DNA from: AG-12 sp027339635
GTDB lineage: Bacteria; Chloroflexota; Dormibacteria; Aeolococcales; Bog-877
Assembly: GCA_027339635.1 (NCBI GenBank)
Contig: DAHWNZ010000006.1
Location: 1-64,000 of the forward strand
Length of the DNA: 64,000 nt
Direction: 5' to 3'
Numbering within the stretch: the first letter of the stretch is position 1; each line of letters starts with the position of its first letter. The notes beneath the pieces are model-generated. The model had not been told where the DNA came from, ran no database searches, and saw only the letters and a program-made list of their open reading frames with translations. A program made the translations under genes and the position numbers. Of the stretch, positions 1 through 8,786 are shown piece by piece.

Positions 1-1
1 C

Positions 2-721
2 AGAGCCATCTGCGGAGTCCCGGCGGGAGCGACTGCGCTTGAGCGCCAGGCCCTGATCGAGGCCCTCGAAGAGGGTGGGATCGGCCGGGCCGACCTCATC
101 CCGGAGCCGGTTGCGGGGGCGATCGGGTGCGGCATAGACCCCCTCGAGCCGCGGGCCCACATGGTGGTCGATGTCGGCGGCGGGACGGCGGAGGTGACCG
201 CCATCTGTTTCGGCGGAGTGCTGGCCGCCAGCTCCTGCAGGATCGCGGGCGATGAGATGACCGCGGCCCTCAACCAGTACCTGCGCCAGGAGCACCACCT
301 GATCGTCGGTGAGCTGACGGCGGAGGACATCAAGATCCGGCTGCGATCCTCCGGCGACGGAGCGGGACCGATAGTCGTCGAGGGGCGAGATGTGTTCTCG
401 GGAAAGCCTCGGATGCAGACCCTGGATCCGGACGAGGCGGCCCTCGCCATCCGGCCCACGGTGGACGGAATAGTCGACGCGCTGGCCTTCGTGCTGGATC
501 AGCTGCCACCCCAGGCGGTGGGCGACATCATGCAGACCGGGGTGCTGGCCTTTGGCGGAGGGTCGCTCCTCGAGGGATTCCAGGGGCACCTTCAGGAGGC
601 CCTGGGCTTCACGGTCAGCATGGCGGAGCGCCCGCTCACCTGCGTCGCCGAGGGGGCCGCGAGGGCCCTGGCCATCCCCAGGGTGGTGGACGCCTTCAAG
701 GGTGCTCCTCCGCAGTTCTGA
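2..721 (+). CDS. mreB: MreB/Mbl rod-shape-determining actin homologue (5' truncated by window edge)
   Basis: The reading frame is open from the first bases of the window, so the N-terminus (phosphate-1 loop) lies outside. The visible part reads ICGVPAGATALERQALIEA, then EPVAGAIGCGID, then the phosphate-2 motif VVDVGGGTAEV and the adenosine-site motif FGGGSLLEGF, all diagnostic of MreB-family actin-like ATPases. Known role: membrane-associated filaments that position the elongation machinery (RodA, PBP2, MreC/MreD) along the lateral wall. The gene ends 16 bp from the 3' end of a convergent RodA-PBP2 fusion, so the elongasome genes are neighbours, though mreC and mreD are not visible here. Internal ATG codons such as the one at 161 are not the true start, because conserved sequence continues upstream of them. 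Confidence 0.95.
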   Translation, partial: RAICGVPAGATALERQALIEALEEGGIGRADLIPEPVAGAIGCGIDPLEPRAHMVVDVGGGTAEVTAICFGGVLAASSCRIAGDEMTAALNQYLRQEHHLIVGELTAEDIKIRLRSSGDGAGPIVVEGRDVFSGKPRMQTLDPDEAALAIRPTVDGIVDALAFVLDQLPPQAVGDIMQTGVLAFGGGSLLEGFQGHLQEALGFTVSMAERPLTCVAEGAARALAIPRVVDAFKGAPPQF

Positions 722-736
722 CCCCGCGACGGGCCC

Positions 737-3700
737 TCAATTCGAACCTGCCTGGCTGCTGATGCGAGCGGCCCGCGGGTCGAGGACGCGAGACGGCAGG
801 CCGGCATGGGCGGCCGGGCCGGTGCCGGCGGCAACGCTGAGGCCGGTGCCGACGTCGGCGGCCGCGCGGGCGGCCGGAACGGCCGGGGTCGTTGGCGTGG
901 GGGTGGTGGCCACGGTCCCGGAGGCGGTCGAGACCGTGGCCATGATCTGCGACTCGTTGGCAAAGAAGTACTTGAGGATCTGCTCCACTGCCGGCTGATC
1001 GGTGTAGTACCCCTGGCCCCCTCCCCTGACCAGCATGCTGACCACGATCTGCGGGTCGGACATCGGCGCCATCGCTGTGAACCAGGCGTCAGGGCCGCCG
1101 TTGGGTGCCGTGGGGTCCTGAGCGGTCCCGGTCTTCCCCCCGGCGTCGACGTGGAGCCCGCTCAACATGCTGGCCGTGCCATCGGTCACCGCCAGCCGCA
1201 TCCCGGCCCGAACCGGCCCCAGCTCCGAGGCCCAAGGCAGGGTGGTGGCAGCCGGCTGGGGGATTGACTTCAGGCTCTGGCTGCCAGCGCTGGTCTCGGC
1301 GATCCCAAGGTGTGGCACCACCTTCTTGCCGGTGCCGACCTCGGAGGTCCACACCGCATCCTGAATCGGGGTGGCGGTTACATATCCCTGCCCGATTCCC
1401 AAGATGACGGTGGAGCCCGGATACCAGGTCTCGCCGAGCTTGGCCACCGAGCTCGGCGTGCCCAGGTAGCCCGGGTCCTCGCCCGGGAGGTCGATCCCCG
1501 TTGGTTCACCCACCCCCATGATCTTGCCGGTGGAGATTATGTTCTGGGCTCCCAGCGCCACCGCAAGCTTGTAGAAGTAGACGTCGTTGGACCAGGCGAT
1601 CGCCTCCGGCAGGTCCTGGGGCGGCAGCGTCTCCCAGTTGTGGTAGGTGTGCCCGTCATAGGTGAATGTGTACCCGGTGGGGATCACCTCGCTGGCGGGG
1701 ATGCCGTTGTGGTAGACGTCAGCCGAAGAGACGACCAGCTTGAAGTTGGACCCCGGCGGCATCGCGGTCTGGGTCGCATGCTCCAGGAGGGGACTGCCCG
1801 GCTCGGAGAGCAGGGCCTCGATTGCCGAGCTGTCCCGGGGCGCCTCGAAGATGTTGTCGTTGTAGGCGGGCCAGCTGGCCATGGCCAGCACCTGCCCGGT
1901 CTGGGGATCCTCGACCACCACCGCCCCCTCGTCGCCCTTCTGGGACCCGGGGTAGGCGCCGGAGATGGCCTTCTGCAGCAGCTGGGTCGTGAGCTGCTGC
2001 AAATTCAGATCCAGGGCCGTGACCAGGGTCCCGCCGTTGCGCGCCGGGATGGTCTTTCCCCAGGCGACCGGAACGTCCTGAGAGTTGACCAGGATCGCCT
2101 GGGAGCCGTACTGGCCCATGAGCAGGGAGTTGTACTCCTCCTCGAGCCCGGCTTGGCCCAGCATCGCACCATTGGGAAGCAGCTTGCCAAGCTGCTTCTC
2201 CTGGGCCCTCGTCTCCACCCCGGTATAGCCGAGGATCGGACCCAGCAGTGATCCGTAGGGATAGCTGCGGCCCAAGGCCGGCTCCACGATCACGCCGGGC
2301 ACAGTGGCGGCCTGGAGAAGCGTCGCCCGGACCATGGGCAGCTGCTGGGCCAGGGTGACCGTGAACCCGCCGTCAGTGGGCTCGGCCATCTCCTTGTCCA
2401 GCTGCTCTCTGGTCTGACCGAGCATCTGGGCCAGATTCCCCCAATCACGCTGAGGAACCAGCTGGGGCACGGCCACCACCTGGTCGGCAGCCGGGTCGGC
2501 GGCCAGGACCTGGCCGTGCCGGTCCTCGATCACACCCCGTTCCGGAGTCAGCGGTATGTACCTGGTGACCTCGTTGAGAGCCTCCTGGCGGTACTGCCCT
2601 CCCTTGAGCGACTGCAACTGGTAGGCATAGCCGCCGAGCAGGATGAGTCCCAGCGCCAGCGCCCCGGCGATGGTGCGCACCAGACGGGGCCGGCTGCGTA
2701 ACCGGCTTGGGATCCGCCAGAGGGGGCGGCGCTCCACGTCCAAGCGCCCCGCCAGGATGAATCCGAAGGCCGCCATGTGGGCGATGGTCACGGTGCCGCC
2801 GTAGGCGAGGAAGGGGATCGGAACTCCAGCCAAGGGCAGCAGGCCCAGGTTTCCCCCGACGGAGAGCAGGACCTCCCCCCCGACCAGGACCGCCATGACT
2901 CCGGCTATGAGGGAGGCCTGCTGGGTCCTGGAGTGAGTGGCGGCGCTGACCAGCCGCCAGACGAGGATGATCACCGCGACTATCGCCAGCGCTCCCGTGA
3001 CCAGACCGAACTGCTCCACCAGGCTGGCGAACGCCAGGTCGGTCTCCCGAGCGGGCAGGTACGAGGCGAGTAGGGAGCCGATGGACGAGTGCCCTATCCC
3101 GAGGAGGCCGCCGGAGGCGATGGCGATGTGGGACTGCAGGAGCGTGAAGCTGGACCCGGCGCCACTTGAGCCGCCGTTGAGATAACTGTGCAGGCGCGCC
3201 AGCTGATACGGCCGCAGCAGGTGGAGGCCGACTGGCAGGAAGACGAGGCCGGCCAGCAGGAGCCCCCCCAGAACCTTGAAACGCACCCTGCCCAGCACCA
3301 TGGCCGCCGCCACGATGAGGCAGAGCAGGGCCGAGGTGCTGAGATCCGGCTCCAACAGGGTGAGGGCGATCGGGGGAACCGCCAGCGCCAGGGTCAGCCC
3401 CACGCGACGACGCTCCCTCCACTCACGGTGGGCCATGACCTCTGCCAGGACCAGCACCAGACCGAGCTCCGCCAGCTCCGACGGCTGGAGGACAAATGAG
3501 CCCAGGTCGATCCAGCGCTTGGCTCCATAGGCCTCCACACCATGGGCGGCAACACCCAGCAGGAGCAGCAGCGCGACCGCGTAGGCCAGCCGGCCGAGCC
3601 AGTTCCACCAGCGGCTGGGGGTGCGCCAGGCCCAAACCATTACCACCAGGCCCAGCGCCACCGAGAACGCTTGGTGCAGCGCCAGGGACCGGTCCCCGAT

Positions 3701-3874
3701 GGCGACCAAGTTCATGATCCCGAGCACGCAGAGGATGAGGACGGCTCCGACCATGAGCGGGTCCAGAGCGGGAGTGGCGCTCTGAATCATCGGGCCAACC
3801 CGGGCCGCCTGGGCTAGAGGGTTCTGGCGCTGGCGCCGGAAAAGACGGGATCTGCCTTTGGGCATTGGGGGCAT
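737..3874 (-). CDS. rodA-mrdA: RodA-PBP2 fusion: SEDS glycosyltransferase joined to class B penicillin-binding protein
   Basis: One uninterrupted 1045-residue frame. Residues about 30-377 are a multi-pass SEDS (RodA/FtsW) domain with the conserved segment LLQSHIAIASGGLLGIG and the TDLAFA motif carrying the likely catalytic Asp (D279). A second membrane segment at about 400-419 then begins a PBP2 ectodomain. Its pedestal starts ERGVIEDRHGQVLA, and the transpeptidase domain has SxxK (S709-N-F-K712), SxN (S762-N-D) and KTG (K914-T-G). The last 60 residues are a Thr/Pro/Ala-rich low-complexity tail. In most bacteria these are two proteins forming a complex that polymerises and cross-links lateral-wall peptidoglycan. 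Here both activities are covalently joined. The start is the first ATG (a second at +9 nt is possible); there is no strong ribosome binding site. Confidence 0.95.
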   Translation of the reverse strand: MPPMPKGRSRLFRRQRQNPLAQAARVGPMIQSATPALDPLMVGAVLILCVLGIMNLVAIGDRSLALHQAFSVALGLVVMVWAWRTPSRWWNWLGRLAYAVALLLLLGVAAHGVEAYGAKRWIDLGSFVLQPSELAELGLVLVLAEVMAHREWRERRRVGLTLALAVPPIALTLLEPDLSTSALLCLIVAAAMVLGRVRFKVLGGLLLAGLVFLPVGLHLLRPYQLARLHSYLNGGSSGAGSSFTLLQSHIAIASGGLLGIGHSSIGSLLASYLPARETDLAFASLVEQFGLVTGALAIVAVIILVWRLVSAATHSRTQQASLIAGVMAVLVGGEVLLSVGGNLGLLPLAGVPIPFLAYGGTVTIAHMAAFGFILAGRLDVERRPLWRIPSRLRSRPRLVRTIAGALALGLILLGGYAYQLQSLKGGQYRQEALNEVTRYIPLTPERGVIEDRHGQVLAADPAADQVVAVPQLVPQRDWGNLAQMLGQTREQLDKEMAEPTDGGFTVTLAQQLPMVRATLLQAATVPGVIVEPALGRSYPYGSLLGPILGYTGVETRAQEKQLGKLLPNGAMLGQAGLEEEYNSLLMGQYGSQAILVNSQDVPVAWGKTIPARNGGTLVTALDLNLQQLTTQLLQKAISGAYPGSQKGDEGAVVVEDPQTGQVLAMASWPAYNDNIFEAPRDSSAIEALLSEPGSPLLEHATQTAMPPGSNFKLVVSSADVYHNGIPASEVIPTGYTFTYDGHTYHNWETLPPQDLPEAIAWSNDVYFYKLAVALGAQNIISTGKIMGVGEPTGIDLPGEDPGYLGTPSSVAKLGETWYPGSTVILGIGQGYVTATPIQDAVWTSEVGTGKKVVPHLGIAETSAGSQSLKSIPQPAATTLPWASELGPVRAGMRLAVTDGTASMLSGLHVDAGGKTGTAQDPTAPNGGPDAWFTAMAPMSDPQIVVSMLVRGGGQGYYTDQPAVEQILKYFFANESQIMATVSTASGTVATTPTPTTPAVPAARAAADVGTGLSVAAGTGPAAHAGLPSRVLDPRAARISSQAGSN

Positions 3875-4033
3875 CCGACTGGAGGTTCTGACGTGGCGAC
3901 GCGAAAAACCGACCCGAGCGCCCCCCTACGCCCGCCTCCTCCAACGTGGGCAGGATGCGCGACGTTTCGCCCGAGTCAATCGTGACACGAGGTGGGGGAA
4001 AACGCACACTCCGAACTGCCAACCGAAAGCGCC

Positions 4034-4039
4034 TACACT
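4034..4039 (+). promoter_or_regulatory. -10 box (TACACT) for leaderless receiver-domain gene
   Basis: TACACT ends 6 nt before the ATG at 4046, and no Shine-Dalgarno sequence fits between. Transcription would start at or within a base of the ATG. No convincing -35 is seen. Confidence 0.65.
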
Positions 4040-4045
4040 CCCTGC

Positions 4046-4432
4046 ATGGCGGACTCCCCAAGCGCTCATATCGTGCTGGCCGAGGACGAGCCGATGATCG
4101 GGCGGATCCTGGACTTCAAGCTGGGCATGGAGGGGCACCGCGTGACCTGGGTCAGGACGGCGGCCGAGGCCGAGCGCCTGTGCCGCGACGAGACGGATCC
4201 GGTCGACCTGCTGCTGTGCGACGTGACCTTGGAGGAGGATGGACGCGCGCTCTGCCGTCGTCTGGTCGATTCGGGCCTCGCCCCGGCGGCGGGTGTGGTG
4301 CTGATGCCGGAGCAGAGGGACCCGGACGGAGAGCGGCTGGCCCTGCAGGCGGGTGCCCGGGCCGTCGTGGTCAAGCCGTTCAAGCCGACGATCGTCGCGG
4401 CCAAGATCAGGGGGTTGCTGGAGGCGGGTTAG
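4046..4432 (+). CDS. Single-domain response regulator (receiver domain only)
   Basis: About 128 residues that match a CheY-type receiver and nothing else: acidic pair in VLAEDEP, phospho-acceptor Asp in LLLCDVTLEEDG, and the conserved Lys in VVVKPFKP. The usual switch Thr/Ser after beta-4 appears to be Pro (VVLMPEQRD), so phosphorylation-driven switching may be altered. There is no DNA-binding or enzymatic output domain, suggesting it acts by protein-protein contact. No histidine kinase is nearby. The start at 4046 is chosen because the receiver fold begins there and a -10 box sits 6 nt upstream; an in-frame ATG at 3992 would add 18 residues without family support. The 3' end overlaps the convergent DUF971 gene by 4 bp. 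Confidence 0.85.
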   Translation: MADSPSAHIVLAEDEPMIGRILDFKLGMEGHRVTWVRTAAEAERLCRDETDPVDLLLCDVTLEEDGRALCRRLVDSGLAPAAGVVLMPEQRDPDGERLALQAGARAVVVKPFKPTIVAAKIRGLLEAG

Positions 4433-4758
4433 TCGGGACGAGCCGCGCCAAGCTCGTGGAGGAGCTCGAAGCGGTAAATCCCGGTGTCATGGCCATCCGC
4501 CCACACCACCTTCAGGCCGTAGTTCCCGACCAAGGCGATGTCCGCCAGCTCATCTTCCCCCGGGTGAAGCTCAGGATCTCGCTCAAAGCGCCCCAGCGCC
4601 CCCAGCTCTCCTTTGCACTCGGCACAGGGACACGCCCGGCGCAGGTCGGTGAAGGGGATGCGCCCCGGCGCCCCGTCCTGCCACTCCACCAGAAGAGCGC
4701 GGCCGGGCTCGTCGTAGGCGAATCTGCTGGGGACCGGCCTTCCACCCTCCTGAGACAC
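4429..4758 (-). CDS. DUF971 / GBBH-like N-terminal domain protein
   Basis: A 109-residue protein made of one gamma-butyrobetaine-hydroxylase-like N-terminal domain (PF06155). It shows the ALLVEWQDG opening, the Cys-containing core RRACPCAECKGE, and the C-terminal GNYGLKVVWADGHDTGIY block. Free-standing DUF971 proteins are widespread in bacteria and often associated with iron-sulfur or Mrp-type proteins; the two Cys residues could bind a metal, but function is not established. The frame starts at a GTG; an ATG is lacking. It is convergent with the receiver gene, the two stop codons overlapping. Confidence 0.85.
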   Translation of the reverse strand: MSQEGGRPVPSRFAYDEPGRALLVEWQDGAPGRIPFTDLRRACPCAECKGELGALGRFERDPELHPGEDELADIALVGNYGLKVVWADGHDTGIYRFELLHELGAARPD

Positions 4759-4891
4759 TTCGCCATCTTGAGGCAGCGCGCCCTCCTGGCGCAGCCGACG
4801 GTCCGCCGGGCTCGGAGCTGCCAGGCCTTCGGAAGCCGCAAGGTGTTGCGCGTGCCCGCCGCGGGCGGGGAGCCGTTATCCTGACCGCGGC

Positions 4892-5917
4892 GTGCCAAAA
4901 CACAACGATTCGCCCCCAACCCATGTGCTGACCACCGACCCAGGCACGCCCACCGACCGCAACTTGGCGATGGAATTGGTCAGGGTGACCGAGGGGGCGG
5001 CGATGTCAGCCGCCCGGTTCATGGGTCGCGACGACAAGATCGCCGCCGACCGGGCCGCGGTCGAATCCATGCGCCGCAGCCTCTCATACGTGGACATGTC
5101 CGGAATCGTCAAGATCGGGGAGGGCGAGAAGGACCAAGCGCCGATGCTCTACATCGGTGAGCAGGTGGGCAACGGCAACCCGCCCGCGGTCGACGTCGCG
5201 GTGGATCCCATCGACGGGACACGGCTGGTGGCCCGGGGCCTCCCGGGAGGGATAGCAACGGTCGCCCTGGCCGATCGGGACAGTCTCCTGCAGACTCACT
5301 GCTTCTACATGGAGAAGCTGGTGGTGGGGCCGCGCGCCAAGGGGGCCATAGATCTGCGGCGCTCGGCCACTGAGAACCTGGCTCGGATCGCGGAGGCGGA
5401 GCAGCGCCATGTGGAGGACCTGACCGTGGTCGTGCTGGACCGGCCGCGCCATGAACGGCTACTGTCAGAGATCCGCCAGACGGGTGCTCGGGTGATGCTC
5501 ATCACCGATGGGGACGTGGCGGCGGGGATCATGGCCGCGCTGCCGGAGCGAACTGGGATCGACGTGTTGATGGGGATAGGGGGGGCGACCGAGGCCGTCC
5601 TCACGGCCTGTGCGGTGCGCTGCATCGACGGCGACATCCAGTGCCGACTCGCGCCAAGGGACGCGGACGAGCTGGCCATGGTGAGGGCGGAGGGCTTCAA
5701 CCCCGAGCACGTCCTGCAGGCGACAGAGCTCTCGGCCGGTCAGAACCTCTTCTTCGCCGCCACGGGCATCACGGATGGGGAGATGCTGGGCGGGGTCCGC
5801 TTCGCTGGTGAGCGGGTCGAGACCCACTCCGTCGTGATGCGGTCTTACAGCGGCACGATCCGCTGGATCGACGCCGTCCACGACCTGGCGAAGCTGAGAG
5901 CGCGTTCGCAGAGCTGA
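4892..5917 (+). CDS. glpX: Class II fructose-1,6-bisphosphatase (GlpX)
   Basis: 341 residues of the GlpX family. Visible signatures are RVTEGAAMSAARFMGRDDK near the N-terminus, IVKIGEGEKDQAPMLYIGE (metal and substrate site) and the DPIDGTRLVARG metal-binding motif. It hydrolyses fructose-1,6-bisphosphate to fructose-6-phosphate in gluconeogenesis. The neighbourhood fits that role, as pckA (the other committed gluconeogenic enzyme) lies 0.7 kb downstream, and zwf is elsewhere in the window. The start is GTG at 4892. A weak -10-like TATCCT at 4877-4882 ends 9 nt upstream and there is no clear ribosome binding site, so a leaderless or near-leaderless message is likely. Confidence 0.95.
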   Translation: MPKHNDSPPTHVLTTDPGTPTDRNLAMELVRVTEGAAMSAARFMGRDDKIAADRAAVESMRRSLSYVDMSGIVKIGEGEKDQAPMLYIGEQVGNGNPPAVDVAVDPIDGTRLVARGLPGGIATVALADRDSLLQTHCFYMEKLVVGPRAKGAIDLRRSATENLARIAEAEQRHVEDLTVVVLDRPRHERLLSEIRQTGARVMLITDGDVAAGIMAALPERTGIDVLMGIGGATEAVLTACAVRCIDGDIQCRLAPRDADELAMVRAEGFNPEHVLQATELSAGQNLFFAATGITDGEMLGGVRFAGERVETHSVVMRSYSGTIRWIDAVHDLAKLRARSQS

Positions 5918-5928
5918 TCCCTGCGGGG

Positions 5929-6429
5929 TCACATTCCGTGGGGCGCCTCCTCCAGGCGGAAGGCCCTCTCGGCGCCACAGCTCGGGCAGCTCAGCGGAGG
6001 TTCGAGCCCGCGCTGAGTTCCGCCACAGGCGGAACAGGCCCACTGATGCTGAGCGAAGAACGTGACCAGGTCGGTGCGCGAGATGAGCCCCACCAGCTTG
6101 CCGTGGCGGACCACGGGAAGGCGCCGGATCCTCTCTGTCATGAGCACGTCTGCCACCTCGGCCAGGGGCACGTCCTCCTCCACCGTCCTGGGTGTGGCGG
6201 TCATGATCTCGGCTGCTGTCGCACCCTTCTTGCGCACAACATCCATTTCGCTGACCACGCCGACCACACGCTGGTGGTCATCAACCACCGGCATGCCGGT
6301 TATGTGATTCCGGTGCAGCAGGCTGGCGACTTCGGCGACGGTTGTGTCCGGGCTCGTGGTGATCACCGCCTTGGTCATCATCGCGGCCACGGTCGCCCCG
6401 ATCGGGTGGGCGCCGTCCAATTCGGCCAT
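5929..6429 (-). CDS. Two-CBS-domain protein with C-terminal zinc ribbon
   Basis: 166 residues. Two CBS motifs (about 10-125) are followed by a four-Cys zinc ribbon, CSACGG then CPSCGAE, ending near the C-terminus. CBS pairs bind adenine nucleotides and report energy state; the ribbon suggests binding to a protein or nucleic acid partner. The first CBS block begins at VAAMMTKAVITTSPDTTVAE. The ATG at 6429 is chosen because GGGAGG lies 9 nt upstream and the CBS fold starts there; a much longer upstream frame is not conserved-looking. It is divergent from pckA, so an energy-sensing link to gluconeogenesis is possible but unproven. It ends 11 bp from the convergent glpX stop. Confidence 0.85.
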   Translation of the reverse strand: MAELDGAHPIGATVAAMMTKAVITTSPDTTVAEVASLLHRNHITGMPVVDDHQRVVGVVSEMDVVRKKGATAAEIMTATPRTVEEDVPLAEVADVLMTERIRRLPVVRHGKLVGLISRTDLVTFFAQHQWACSACGGTQRGLEPPLSCPSCGAERAFRLEEAPHGM

Positions 6430-6601
6430 CTGATTGATCCTCCCAAAGTGATCCGGTGTGGACCGACGGCTGAGACCCTGCCGCCGGCCGCCTGCGGCAA
6501 GACTGTAGCGAATGAGGGCGAGCGGAGTCTGACGGAATTGCCCTGTTTGCGGTAACCTGCCGCCGTCACCTCCGAAGGGGGGCGAGATTGAGGAGGCCGC
6601 C

Positions 6602-8158
6602 ATGAGCAGGACAGTCCACGCCGAAATCCCGAGCGCCAAGTCGATCCGCCGGGGCCCGACCCAGGCGGAGCTGCGCGCCTTCACGGCCGCGATGCCGACG
6701 GCCAGGCACACGGCCTACGACAACTACAACGTCCAGACCAAGGTCCTGGCGCGGAGCACCGAGTCCACCTACATTGTCACAGACGATCCAGGCTCCACCT
6801 CCAGCAAGACCATCACCAGGGCGGAGGGGCTGAGGGTCAAGGAGCTCCAGGAGCGGCACCTCCTCGACAGGGACGTCTTGGTGGTCGAGGGTTACATCGG
6901 CAATGACGAAGACTTTCGGTGCCCCGCGCGGCTGGTGATGGATAGGGCCTGGGCCAACATCGCAGGCATGCAGGACCACCTGCTGTTTCGGGATGAGACG
7001 GTGGGTGAGGACTTCGAACCCTGGTTCACAGTCATCTACACCCCCGGGCTCATTGCGGAGGGCTACCCCAAGGACCGGCTGATCGCGGTGGACCTTGAGG
7101 AGGGGGTGACCCGGGTCCTCAACTCGGACTACTTCGGAGAGTCGAAGAAGGGGCTCCTCAGGATGTGGAACCGCCTCGTGTACGAGCGTGGCGGACTGGC
7201 TCTCCATGCGGGCTGCAAGGTGATCCCCACCGCCAACGGTGAGCGCACCATACTCATCGTCGGGCTGTCGGGGACCGGCAAGACGACCACCACGTTCACC
7301 CGCCAGAACGACAGCAAGCCAGTTCAGGACGACTTCGTTGCCCTGATGCCGGGCGGGCGCGTCTACGGCACAGAGAATGGCTGCTTCGCGAAGACGTACG
7401 CGCTCAGCGCCGAGGATGAACCCACGATCCACGCCGCGGTCACCTCCCCGGTCGCCTACCTGGAGAACGTCTCCCAGCACGAGGCCGATGGACCCGTCGA
7501 CTTCTTCGACGAGAGCTACACCCAGAATGGCAGGGCGGTGTTCCCCATGAGCGCTTTGGGCTGGTCCAGGGATGCCCGCGACGCGCCAGCGGTCTCCGCG
7601 CTCCTGATTCTCAACCGCAACGATGGGATAATTCCGGCCGTCGCCCGCCTCTCGGTGGATCAAGCGGCCGCGTACTTCATGCTCGGTGAGACCAAAGGGA
7701 CGGCGGCGGGAGGCGCCGCGGAAGCCGGCAGGTCCCTGCGCGTGCCCGGCACCAATCCCTTCTTTCCCCTGCTCCATGCGCAGCAGGGCAACCGCTTCCT
7801 GGACCTGCACCGCAGCGGCCAGTTTGAGGTGTTCTTGCTCAACACGGGCGGCGTGGGAGGGGACGAGAAGGCGCCTCACGCCAAGAAGGTGAGGATCGCC
7901 GACTCCTCCGCGGTGGTCAAGGCGATCGCCGAGGGCACGATCACCTGGGAGATCGATCCCGACTTCTCCTACGAGGTGGCGACCCGGGTGCCGGGCGTTG
8001 ACGACCCGGAACTGCTGAGGCCGCGGCTGCTCTACGAGCGCCAGGGCCGGATGGACGAGTACCGCTCCATCGTGAGCCGACTGGCGAAGGAGCGCCGGGA
8101 GTACCTGGAGAGCTTCCCCGGGCTCGATCCCCTCCTGCTGCAGGCGATGGAGCGGTGA
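6602..8158 (+). CDS. pckA: Phosphoenolpyruvate carboxykinase, ATP-type
   Basis: 518 residues aligning by motif with ATP-dependent PEPCK (oxaloacetate + ATP to PEP + CO2 + ADP). The P-loop is GLSGTGKTT at about 221-229. The kinase-2 pair is DD at 243-244. SKKG holds the Mn-site Lys. LHAGCK stands where E. coli has MHCSAN but keeps the His, and ENGCFAKTYALSAEDEP matches the family's glycine-rich stretch. RAVFP carries the substrate Arg. It is slightly shorter than the E. coli enzyme (540). The ATG has a strong GAGGAGG site. A possible promoter is CTGACG at 6529 and TAACCT at 6553 with an 18-bp spacer. The stop codon overlaps the next start (TGATG), implying translational coupling to the isochorismatase-family gene. 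Confidence 0.92.
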   Translation: MSRTVHAEIPSAKSIRRGPTQAELRAFTAAMPTARHTAYDNYNVQTKVLARSTESTYIVTDDPGSTSSKTITRAEGLRVKELQERHLLDRDVLVVEGYIGNDEDFRCPARLVMDRAWANIAGMQDHLLFRDETVGEDFEPWFTVIYTPGLIAEGYPKDRLIAVDLEEGVTRVLNSDYFGESKKGLLRMWNRLVYERGGLALHAGCKVIPTANGERTILIVGLSGTGKTTTTFTRQNDSKPVQDDFVALMPGGRVYGTENGCFAKTYALSAEDEPTIHAAVTSPVAYLENVSQHEADGPVDFFDESYTQNGRAVFPMSALGWSRDARDAPAVSALLILNRNDGIIPAVARLSVDQAAAYFMLGETKGTAAGGAAEAGRSLRVPGTNPFFPLLHAQQGNRFLDLHRSGQFEVFLLNTGGVGGDEKAPHAKKVRIADSSAVVKAIAEGTITWEIDPDFSYEVATRVPGVDDPELLRPRLLYERQGRMDEYRSIVSRLAKERREYLESFPGLDPLLLQAMER

Positions 8159-8727
8159 TGAGCGGTCTTCATCCTGGATCCTTGAGCGCCCTGGTCGTGA
8201 TCGACGTGCAGAGGGGATTCGACGCCCCAGCCTGGGGCCAGCGCAACAACCTGTCCTGCGAGGACAATGTCGCCACCCTCATCTCAGCCTATCGCCGGGC
8301 CGGCCAGCGGACAGTGTTCGTGCGCCACGACTCACGGGCGGCGAATTCGCCGCTGGCACCTGGAACTCCCGGCAACCGGTTCAAGGAGGTCGTCTCGGGT
8401 GAGCCGGATCTGTTGATCACCAAGCATGTCCACTCCGCTTTCTACGGCACCCCAGACCTGGACCGCTGGCTACAGGAACAGGGGATCCAGACCATCGCCA
8501 TCTGTGGAATCGCCACCGACCACTGCTGCGAGACCACTGCCCGCATGGCGGGGGACCTCGGTTACGACACCCTCTTCGTGCTGGACGCGACCCACACCTT
8601 TGATCGTGCCGCGCCCGGAGGCGAGGTGCTCTCCGGAGATCTCATCGCCAGGGCGGCCGCCGCCAGCCTGGATGGCGAGTTCGCCAGGGTGGTCACCACA
8701 GAGCAGGTCTTGGAGCGACTCTCCTGA
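8158..8727 (+). CDS. Isochorismatase-family cysteine hydrolase
   Basis: 189 residues of the isochorismatase-like hydrolase fold. The catalytic triad is visible: Asp in VVIDVQRGF, Lys in ITKHVHSAF, and Cys in GIATDHCCET, the last preceded by the cis-peptide motif. Family members hydrolyse nicotinamide, N-carbamoyl compounds, oxamate or isochorismate; nothing here decides the substrate. The ATG at 8158 overlaps the pckA stop and is preferred over the GTG at 8155, since GGAG lies 4 nt from the ATG. It is probably co-transcribed with pckA. Confidence 0.88.
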   Translation: MSGLHPGSLSALVVIDVQRGFDAPAWGQRNNLSCEDNVATLISAYRRAGQRTVFVRHDSRAANSPLAPGTPGNRFKEVVSGEPDLLITKHVHSAFYGTPDLDRWLQEQGIQTIAICGIATDHCCETTARMAGDLGYDTLFVLDATHTFDRAAPGGEVLSGDLIARAAAASLDGEFARVVTTEQVLERLS

Positions 8728-8786
8728 GTGTTTCCACCCAACCCCTGTCAAACTGAGGGGATGAGAACATCCCGGCGGAAGAGCCG

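Noticed and set aside
2600..2780. Frameshift or two separate genes at the RodA-PBP2 junction
   Set aside because: The frame is continuous across the junction, with coherent SEDS sequence before it and a PBP2 membrane helix after it.
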